Of a DNA stretch of 42,111 nucleotides, positions 36,130 through 42,111 are shown piece after piece (position 1 is the first letter of the stretch; every line of letters begins with the position of its first letter). The notes under the pieces were generated by a model. That model had not been told where the DNA came from and made no database searches. It saw nothing but the letters and a program-made list of their open reading frames with translations. The stretch spans positions 1 through 42,111 of the forward strand of contig CALMKH010000101.1 in the NCBI GenBank assembly GCA_937867025.1. Reading direction: 5' to 3'. Origin of the DNA: an uncultured Bacteroidota bacterium. GTDB lineage: Bacteria > Bacteroidota > Bacteroidia > NS11-12g > UBA955. The position numbers and the translations under genes are program-made.

Positions 36130-36440
36130 AATTTTTCAAGCATTTCAACCAGCGCTTCTTCCTTGCTTGTGCTCATGGACTCCACCAGCTCGCCGTTCCT
36201 GAACACCGCAAAGAAAGGCAATGTGCTGACATTGGCCATTTTCCTCGCAGCAGGGTTATGTTCGGCATCCACATCAAGGAATTTAATATTCCGGAAACGG
36301 TCATCATCACTCAGGCGCCTGTATTTAGGGGCAAACAGCTTACAGCTCCCGCACCAGTCCGCATAGTATTTCACTGCCACTTTTTCACTGCTCTTCAAAT
36401 CTTCGCTGAACGATGCATCACCTGAAATGATTACTGCCAT
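36126..36440 (-). CDS. Cytoplasmic thioredoxin-family protein
   Basis: A 104-residue thioredoxin fold with WCGSC (Cys30, Cys33) and the cis-Pro STLPFF loop. It has no signal peptide, so it acts in the cytoplasm. WCGSC differs from the WCGPC of standard thioredoxins and may shift the redox potential. It lies 5 bp after the rhodanese-thioredoxin gene and overlaps the DUF6952-like gene, forming a three-gene operon. Confidence 0.88.
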   Translation of the reverse strand: MAVIISGDASFSEDLKSSEKVAVKYYADWCGSCKLFAPKYRRLSDDDRFRNIKFLDVDAEHNPAARKMANVSTLPFFAVFRNGELVESMSTSKEEALVEMLEKL

Positions 36441-36445
36441 GTTTC

Positions 36446-37135
36446 TTACAAATATTTATCTACGAACGCGTTAAGTTTAGCCTCATCCATATAGCCGATC
36501 GACTTGTCGAGCACCTTGCCGTTCCTGAACAACATAATGGTTGGCATTTGCGTAATGGAATACTCCGAAGCGATATCAGGCTGCTTGTCGACATCCACGC
36601 TCAGGACCGTGACCACATCCTGCCTTTCCCTCTGCATGCGCAACACGAAAGGTTCCATCATTTTGCAGGGTCTGCACCATTCGGCGTTAAAATCCACCAG
36701 CACAAGTTTATCCCCCTTAATAGCCGTACCGAAGTCTACAGGCTCAGGCTTTGGCTGTACAACAGCTACCGGCAAACCGTCCTTCTGCCACTGTTCTATT
36801 CCGCCTTCGAGGTTATACACCTCTTTAAAGCCCATGCTCTTCAGCTTATCCGCGGCCGTTGCGCTTCTTTTGCCTGAACGGCAATACACGTAAACAGGAA
36901 CATCCTTATACAAGCCTTCGGCCTTTTCCTCAAAATCAGCAGACTGTACATCCACATTTACCGCGTTGCGTATATGACCGCTTTCAAACTCTTCCGGCGT
37001 TCTCACATCAAGTACCTGGACATTGGATGTAGAAATGGCCTGGTTGAATTCCTTAGGACCGACCGAGGTTTGTTTTGCAGGTTCGTTACATGCAAAAAAA
37101 AGGCACATGGCCAGTATAATACCTGTTGACTTCAT
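36446..37135 (-). CDS. Exported rhodanese-thioredoxin fusion lipoprotein
   Basis: A 229-residue lipoprotein (lipobox LFFAC, Cys16). The first domain is a rhodanese (about 25-120) with active Cys85 in CRSGKRS; the second is a thioredoxin domain (about 130-229) with WCRPC (Cys154, Cys157) and cis-Pro in TQMPTIM. The pairing suggests extracytoplasmic sulfur-transfer or disulfide chemistry. The frame starts earlier at 37165, but ATG 37135 begins the signal peptide and follows a TAATTTTG box by 8 nt. It heads an operon with the cytoplasmic thioredoxin and the DUF6952-like gene. Confidence 0.85.
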   Translation of the reverse strand: MKSTGIILAMCLFFACNEPAKQTSVGPKEFNQAISTSNVQVLDVRTPEEFESGHIRNAVNVDVQSADFEEKAEGLYKDVPVYVYCRSGKRSATAADKLKSMGFKEVYNLEGGIEQWQKDGLPVAVVQPKPEPVDFGTAIKGDKLVLVDFNAEWCRPCKMMEPFVLRMQRERQDVVTVLSVDVDKQPDIASEYSITQMPTIMLFRNGKVLDKSIGYMDEAKLNAFVDKYL

Positions 37136-37143
37136 TTGTAGCG

Positions 37144-37151
37144 CAAAATTA
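37144..37151 (-). promoter_or_regulatory. -7 box for the rhodanese-thioredoxin operon
   Basis: TAATTTTG on the minus strand, perfect match, 8 nt before the ATG at 37135. Confidence 0.5.
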
Positions 37152-37221
37152 ATCTTCCTGATCATATAAATAAAATTGATTTAAAACATAAAACTATAAC
37201 TAAAAGCTATTAAAACACCTC

Positions 37222-37521
37222 TTATTTGCCGAAAAGCGAACTTAATGCCCCCAGACCACCTGCCATTGATGTCATTTCACCCATTGAAGCCTTTTCGGCT
37301 GCGGCGAGGGCGTTATTGACAGCAAGGAGAAGATTATCCTCCAGCTTGATCTTGTCATTCATCTGTTCAGCCGGAATATGTATTGCCAGCACTTTCCTGT
37401 TACCGTTGCAATCCACCGTTAAACCATTAGTTGTTTCCGTTACGGTTATAGCTTCAAGCCTGGTCTTTAATTCCTCGGCCTTTTTCTTCATTTCGAGCAA
37501 TTGAGAAATATTTCCTAACAT
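37222..37521 (-). CDS. YbaB/EbfC family nucleoid-associated protein
   Basis: A 99-residue YbaB/EbfC protein that binds DNA as a dimer. A charged N-terminal coiled coil (LEMKKKAEELKTRLEAI) is followed by the beta-sheet and a Gly/Met-rich C terminus (GEMTSMAGGLG) seen in the family. In many bacteria it is linked to dnaX-recR, which is not the case here. A TAATTTTG -7 box ends 4 nt before the ATG. Confidence 0.9.
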   Translation of the reverse strand: MLGNISQLLEMKKKAEELKTRLEAITVTETTNGLTVDCNGNRKVLAIHIPAEQMNDKIKLEDNLLLAVNNALAAAEKASMGEMTSMAGGLGALSSLFGK

Positions 37522-37525
37522 ACAG

Positions 37526-37533
37526 CAAAATTA
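37526..37533 (-). promoter_or_regulatory. -7 box TAATTTTG, leaderless spacing
   Basis: Perfect TAnnTTTG on the minus strand ending 4 nt (CTGT) before the YbaB ATG at 37521. Confidence 0.55.
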
Positions 37534-37672
37534 GGTAAAAAAACAAGAATCAGGAACAGGATTTATTGGGTATTTAAGCGCCGGAGCCAGCAATTGATCC
37601 CAGGTATTTAACAGACAGCGGATAACAGAAGCAGATTAACAGATACCGGGATTAAAAAAATTCCTATCCTGA

Positions 37673-39340
37673 TCACGACAAGCCGCTGATACGGCCGTTA
37701 TCGTCTATGTGCATGCTTTCTGATGCAGGAACCGCTGGTAAGCCGGGCATACGCATCATGTTTCCGAGTATGGGCACTATAAAACCTGCGCCTGCGGCAA
37801 TTTCGAACTCCCTGACAGTGATCCTGAATCCTCTAGGCCTTCCAACAACCTTCTCATCATCCGTAAACGATTTCTGCGTCTTGGCCATGCATACCGGTAA
37901 ATGACCCAGGCCTATCCTTTCTATGCGCTTGAGGTCCGTCAGCGCTTTGGTGCTGTAATCCACCCCATCAGCGCCATAGATCTCCGTTGCAATGATATGA
38001 ATCTTATCCCTCAGGGGCAGACTCCAGTCGTACAAGGGTTTGAAACTGCCCTGTCCTTTTTCTATTTCATTCACTACTGCCTGGGCAAGGTCAGTTGTAC
38101 CTTCACCACCCATTGCCCAGCCTTTACTTACCACGGCATTGACTCCCATTGCATGGCAAAGCCGCTGCAATTCCTGTATTTCTTCGTCCGTATCCGTTAT
38201 GAAATGGTTGATGGCTATCACCGGGTTCAAACCGAATTTCTGTGCGTTCTCAATATGTTTCTGGAGGTTGGCGAAACCCTTGATCAGTTTATCCATGTCC
38301 GGGGTATTCAGTTCATCCGGTTTTGCGCCTCCGTGGTGCCTTAAGGCGCGGATAGTGGCTACTATCACAATGGCCCTGGGTTTCAGTTTTCCATAACCGC
38401 ATTTGATATTCATGAACTTTTCCGCCCCGAGATCCGCTCCGAAACCGGCTTCGGTCACAACATAATCCGCCAGCGAAAGCCCCATCTTGGTGGCAATGAT
38501 GGTATTGGTGCCCTGTGCGATATTGGCAAACGGCCCGCCATGAAGTATGGCAGGATTGCCTTCGAGAGTCTGCACGAGGTTGGGCTTTATGGCGTCTTTC
38601 AGGAGAATGGCCATGGCTTCCTGCACTTTGAGCTCCCTGGCATATACAGGATGATTATCATAGGTGAACCCTACGAGTATGTTGCCGAGTTTTACTTTCA
38701 GGTCCGCAAGGTTTTCCGACATGCAAAGTATGGCCATGATCTCGGAAGCGGCTGTGATATTGAACCCGTCCGACCGCATCATCCCGTTGGCTTTCCCGCC
38801 GACACCGATGATGATATTGCGCAGACTGCGGTCGTTCATATCTATGACACGTTTCCATAACACCGAACGCGGGTCAAGTTTTATGGGATGTTCATGGTTC
38901 TGAATAATATTATCGATGATGGCTGCCAGGAAATTATTGGCCTTTTCAATAGCGCTGAAATCGCCTGTAAAGTGCAGGTTGATGTCTTCCATAGGCACCA
39001 CCTGGGAATAGCCGCCTCCTGCAGCCCCGCCCTTGATGCCGAATACAGGCCCCAGGGAAGGCTCCCTCAAAACTGCAATGGATTTCCTTCCTATTTTATT
39101 CAGCCCTTCGTTCAGGCCGATGGAAACCGTTGTTTTGCCCTCACCAGCCGGGGTGGGAGTTATGGCTGTAACCAAAATCAGGCTGGACCCTTTCACAGCC
39201 TCGGGATCTATGAGCTTCAGCGGCAGCTTAGCCTTGTGCTTTCCATAGTATTCCAGGTCTTCTTCAGAAACATTGATCTTTTTTGCCACTGCTTTTATGT
39301 GCAGCATGGATACCGACTGCGCAATTTCTATGTCCGTCAT
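37673..39340 (-). CDS. fhs: Formate--tetrahydrofolate ligase
   Basis: A 555-residue enzyme that makes 10-formyl-tetrahydrofolate from formate, THF and ATP, feeding one-carbon units to purines and other pathways. The P-loop TPTPAGEGKTT is at residues 61-71; LREPSLGPVFGIKGGAAGGG and the C-terminal LPxVPAxE-like segment are diagnostic. Length is normal. It has a TTG-19 bp-TAGGTTTG promoter 16 nt upstream and stands alone. Confidence 0.95.
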   Translation of the reverse strand: MTDIEIAQSVSMLHIKAVAKKINVSEEDLEYYGKHKAKLPLKLIDPEAVKGSSLILVTAITPTPAGEGKTTVSIGLNEGLNKIGRKSIAVLREPSLGPVFGIKGGAAGGGYSQVVPMEDINLHFTGDFSAIEKANNFLAAIIDNIIQNHEHPIKLDPRSVLWKRVIDMNDRSLRNIIIGVGGKANGMMRSDGFNITAASEIMAILCMSENLADLKVKLGNILVGFTYDNHPVYARELKVQEAMAILLKDAIKPNLVQTLEGNPAILHGGPFANIAQGTNTIIATKMGLSLADYVVTEAGFGADLGAEKFMNIKCGYGKLKPRAIVIVATIRALRHHGGAKPDELNTPDMDKLIKGFANLQKHIENAQKFGLNPVIAINHFITDTDEEIQELQRLCHAMGVNAVVSKGWAMGGEGTTDLAQAVVNEIEKGQGSFKPLYDWSLPLRDKIHIIATEIYGADGVDYSTKALTDLKRIERIGLGHLPVCMAKTQKSFTDDEKVVGRPRGFRITVREFEIAAGAGFIVPILGNMMRMPGLPAVPASESMHIDDNGRISGLS

Positions 39341-39356
39341 TTGTGCTTATTTTTTT

Positions 39357-39386
39357 CAAACCTAAGGAACAATTGACAATTTACAA
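39357..39386 (-). promoter_or_regulatory. Promoter of fhs
   Basis: Minus strand: TTG 39386-39384, 19 bp, TAGGTTTG 39364-39357, then a 16-nt leader to the ATG at 39340. Confidence 0.55.
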
Positions 39387-39463
39387 TGCACAGTTTTGAA
39401 TGAGGCGGTTGGAATGAAACTTAAACCGGCCTGATCCATGCATATCTGAACATACATGAAAAT

Positions 39464-39494
39464 AAAAACCCACACGCTCTCGCATATGGGTTTT
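39464..39494 (-). terminator. Intrinsic terminator of the DUF4382 gene
   Basis: Eight-bp perfect stem, 39465-39472 with 39487-39494, followed on the minus strand by a T-rich stretch (TTTTTATTTT). It starts 30 nt after the stop of the gene at 39524. Confidence 0.7.
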
Positions 39495-39523
39495 CAACCT
39501 TGAACACTGAATAACCTTGTTTA

Positions 39524-40300
39524 TTAGTTCACATCGATGATGCCGGCGTCGGCTGTAGCGCCCGCTGTGACTGTAATTGCTGTTTTGACAACGGTCTTGT
39601 AGGGAGCTACGGGTACAACAGTCACATCATAATTGCCCGGAGTAAGTCCCATGATGAGGAAATTGCCGGATACATTGACAACTGAAGAAAAAGAGTCCAC
39701 TCCGTTGTTGGCAGTCACGGTGGCGATCACGCCGGCCGGAATGACACTTCCCTTGATGGCTCCGCCGACAGCTTTATTAATAGCCCTTATAACCGGTTTC
39801 ATTTTATAGGAACCATTGCCCAGCTGATGAATGGAACGGTTGGCATCGAAGTCAAGCAGCACCATATACGTAGCGCCGGCTGCTATATCCTGGTGAACCT
39901 GTATCTTAAGACCTGATTGTTCTGAACTCGGTATATCAAGCGGGAATGCATCCCCATTGACTACTACAGTATTGTTCGGACCTAAAATAAGCCTGATCTG
40001 TTCTACCCTTCCGGCGTTGATGGATCCGCTGGCAATGAGAGTGTCCAGACCGTTGGAAAATTTAAGAAGGTCGTAAATACCTGCGTTAACGTTCAGCATC
40101 ATGGTGCTTCCGCCTGTACCGGTGATTTCAACGCCCCTCAGGTCAATATTTACCTGTTGGTAGGGTCCGGGAGCATCGGTCATTCTCACCTGGTAGGTTG
40201 CCTTACCCTGATTTACCTGATTGTTTGCATCCTCTGTTTTTTTACAGGCATTGATTAAAAAAGCAAATGCGAGTATCCATATGACATGTAGGTTTTTCAT
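39524..40300 (-). CDS. DUF4382 lipoprotein with C-terminal beta domain
   Basis: A 258-residue lipoprotein (lipobox LINAC, Cys19). Residues about 33-165 match DUF4382 (YQVRMTDAPGPYQQVNIDLRGVEI), a family common in Bacteroidota of unknown function. The last ~80 residues resemble a carboxypeptidase-regulatory-like Ig/CNA beta-sandwich (GSVIPAGVIATVTANN, LTPGNYDVTVVP). It is probably exposed on the outer membrane. No clear -7 box in the 170 bp AT-rich upstream region. Confidence 0.78.
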   Translation of the reverse strand: MKNLHVIWILAFAFLINACKKTEDANNQVNQGKATYQVRMTDAPGPYQQVNIDLRGVEITGTGGSTMMLNVNAGIYDLLKFSNGLDTLIASGSINAGRVEQIRLILGPNNTVVVNGDAFPLDIPSSEQSGLKIQVHQDIAAGATYMVLLDFDANRSIHQLGNGSYKMKPVIRAINKAVGGAIKGSVIPAGVIATVTANNGVDSFSSVVNVSGNFLIMGLTPGNYDVTVVPVAPYKTVVKTAITVTAGATADAGIIDVN

Positions 40301-40473
40301 AATATTTATTGTTTTATCTACTTACATCGATACAAGTAATACACCGTTTTTATAAGTAATTGACAATAAATATATTACCAAAAAAGAAAACTCACTTTTT
40401 TTATCAATTTATAAAGGAAATTCTCAAAATGAAAATATGAAAATAATATTTTTCACATTACTAAATAGTTCAA

Positions 40474-42111
40474 TTATTGAACGATAGTTTTAATTGTCGA
40501 ACGCTGGTTAGCTGTTTGCACAGTGACGAAGATACAATCCCCGGAATGAGCGCTGAGGTCGCATGGGACTTCAAACATATTGCCCGTACGAACAACATCA
40601 CCCTGATACAGTATCCTTCCGCTGATATCATTCAGCATGACGTGCATATTGCGGATTCCCGGGCTGATGCCCGTAATACAGGCTTTGCCGCCGGTCTGCC
40701 ATGCGGTTGAAAATCCTTTATCTGCCATACTGATATCAATGGATGTATAATAATAAGAGGAATGCCCTTCGGCATCGATACGCTCAAGCTTGTAAAGAAA
40801 ATAGGATGCCTCGCTTTCCAGGGCTTCTTCATCAAGCACGGTGAATTCGGTCGCATACCTGTCATTATCAAAACTGCTTACCCTGACAAACTGTTCCTCC
40901 GAAGCCGACTGCCTGTAAACATTAAAATGCGACGTTTCCTTGTCACCGTCTGTTTTCCAGGAGATCTGCAAGCCTTTTACTTCCTTCTCAACAGTAAAAT
41001 GCACCACTTTTAAAGGCAGCAGAGTAAACACATTGACGACGGCAAAAGCAGTCCCCACAGCTGATGATCCGACATAAGCCGTGATAAAATTGGTATCATT
41101 AAACCCGGAACTCGCAGAGACCCTGGCGCTGTAGACCAGTTTGATGGAATCCTGTTTCGGGATGACCCAGGAAAACACACCGCTGGTAATTTCTTTTTGT
41201 CCGTAAAAGTAAAGCAGGTTGGTATCGTAATACGCAGGATATGCCGTACAATTTGCGTAGGTGACGAGGCGCGGAAAAATCGTGGTATCCGTTTGCATGT
41301 ACATAAAACGGTAATCGCGCGGCAGATTGTCGACCAGCTTATCAATGGTAATATCGGCAACAGTGCTGCTGTTGCTTATTACGATCGTATATACAACCGT
41401 ATCGCTCAGTTCCACATTCTGACGGTTGACGCGTTTGGTAATTCCCAGCGTATTGGTGGGAGTGGACGTGCCGGTAAATGCAGTGGTATTTGCCTGCCAT
41501 CTCTGGGCCGAACCAGCATCGGACACGACAAACGGGATAATGTTCGATGATGTGATACCTGTCTGGGCAGCTGTAATCTTCAGGGTCCATTCAATGGTGA
41601 CGGAGCCGCCGGAAGGCAGGTTCGAAACGATACTGTTGGAATAATGCGTGTTTCGCATACCGACCGGGAAATCCCCGGGAATTGTAGTGGCTGTAAACCT
41701 GCAGCCCAATATAGCATAACCTGCCGGAAACGTACTTGCAGTGCTTAATTCCATATCAATTATATTACCTGGCTTAACATTGGAGATATTATACGCCACC
41801 GAGATGGTAAGTAAAGTGCCAACCAGGTTAGTGGTTGTGGCCAATACAGTAATGGTATTGTTGTTGGAATTGCGCAGAACGTATATATTCTTTGTAAAAC
41901 TCGTGCTGACAGTTCCCGGACTCATATCCGATACTGTAACGGGCAAGGTCAGGTAATCTGTGGTAATATTTGTATTATTCGGATATATGAGGCAATTATA
42001 GCCAACATAGAAAAACGCTGTAGCTGAATCGCCAGCCGCTATATTGCCAAGATAAACGCTTGTCGAGGTCCTTATATTGAAGGACGGCGTTCCCGAAGTG
42101 TATGAGGCCGC
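40474..42111 (-). CDS. Large T9SS-type cell-surface protein (5' part outside window)
   Basis: At least 546 residues; the frame is open to the right edge, so the start and N-terminal region are missing. It contains a beta-rich repeat region: the segment with ELSDTVVYTIVISNSSTVAD and KLVDNLP resembles DUF11/conserved repeat domain modules. Towards the end come a fibronectin III-like segment (KGLQISWKTDGDKETSHFNV) and a C-terminal ~80-residue region with GISPGIRNMHVMLNDISG that fits a T9SS sorting domain. It probably acts as an adhesin-like or structural surface protein exported by the type IX system. Confidence 0.8.
   Translation of the reverse strand, partial: AASYTSGTPSFNIRTSTSVYLGNIAAGDSATAFFYVGYNCLIYPNNTNITTDYLTLPVTVSDMSPGTVSTSFTKNIYVLRNSNNNTITVLATTTNLVGTLLTISVAYNISNVKPGNIIDMELSTASTFPAGYAILGCRFTATTIPGDFPVGMRNTHYSNSIVSNLPSGGSVTIEWTLKITAAQTGITSSNIIPFVVSDAGSAQRWQANTTAFTGTSTPTNTLGITKRVNRQNVELSDTVVYTIVISNSSTVADITIDKLVDNLPRDYRFMYMQTDTTIFPRLVTYANCTAYPAYYDTNLLYFYGQKEITSGVFSWVIPKQDSIKLVYSARVSASSGFNDTNFITAYVGSSAVGTAFAVVNVFTLLPLKVVHFTVEKEVKGLQISWKTDGDKETSHFNVYRQSASEEQFVRVSSFDNDRYATEFTVLDEEALESEASYFLYKLERIDAEGHSSYYYTSIDISMADKGFSTAWQTGGKACITGISPGIRNMHVMLNDISGRILYQGDVVRTGNMFEVPCDLSAHSGDCIFVTVQTANQRSTIKTIVQ

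Noticed and set aside
1-42111. CRISPR arrays, insertion sequences, prophage genes, tRNAs.
   Set aside because: No direct-repeat arrays, transposase or integrase motifs, or tRNA-like TpsiC arm patterns were seen on reading.

Overview
The window is chromosomal DNA from a member of the Bacteroidota, probably an uncultured relative of the Chitinophagales or Sphingobacteriales. Support comes from gliding/type IX secretion genes (gldD, gldE), C-terminal T9SS-type sorting domains on several exported proteins, many exported lipoproteins, a menaquinone operon, an HU/TPR/30-residue basic protein/rng cluster, and promoters built from TTG - about 20 bp - TAnnTTTG, the sigma-ABfr type promoter of this phylum. 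No phage, transposase, CRISPR array, tRNA or intact rRNA gene was seen.

Layout. 1-518: no convincing gene, but several inverted repeats. 531-3272: SDR-family protein, menA, menC (menaquinone). 3487-4701: T9SS-type secreted protein. 4906-8330 (minus): mutY, ssb, gldE, gldD, a common phylum cluster of repair and gliding genes. 8387-11194: HU protein, TPR protein, 30-residue basic protein, RNase G. 11326-13391: exported MsrB-MsrA lipoprotein overlapping a secreted CxxC protein. 13395-17544 (minus): MORN/YwqK-like repeat protein, TlpA-like thioredoxin, small secreted protein, ftsH. 17697-22647: kbl, an AT-rich orphan, a haem-binding-domain protein (minus), a PAS protein with a lone histidine-kinase dimerisation helix, and a lipoprotein. 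22786-24621 (minus): a large TPR protein. 24727-30738: anmK, a lipoprotein, two POT peptide transporters and a secreted protein. 30795-33672 (minus): ECF sigma factor and recQ. 33813-35890: kdsD-like isomerase and manC. 35887-42111 (minus): DUF6952-like protein, thioredoxin, rhodanese-thioredoxin lipoprotein, YbaB/EbfC, formate-THF ligase, DUF4382 lipoprotein and the 3' part of a large T9SS-type cell-surface protein that runs off the window.

Most genes are housekeeping or envelope functions: quinone synthesis, DNA repair, proteolysis, peptidoglycan and sugar-nucleotide metabolism, thiol redox in and outside the cytoplasm, peptide uptake and protein display on the surface. I found no clear new defence or mobile system. 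The most unusual signal is transcriptional: at least five genes, with several near-matches, have a TAnnTTTG box ending exactly 4 nt before the start codon, which predicts leaderless mRNAs. The same rule points to an ATT start codon for the sigma factor. Other leads are the structured region at the left edge, an SDR protein lacking the catalytic Tyr and Lys, and the coupled extracytoplasmic redox genes.
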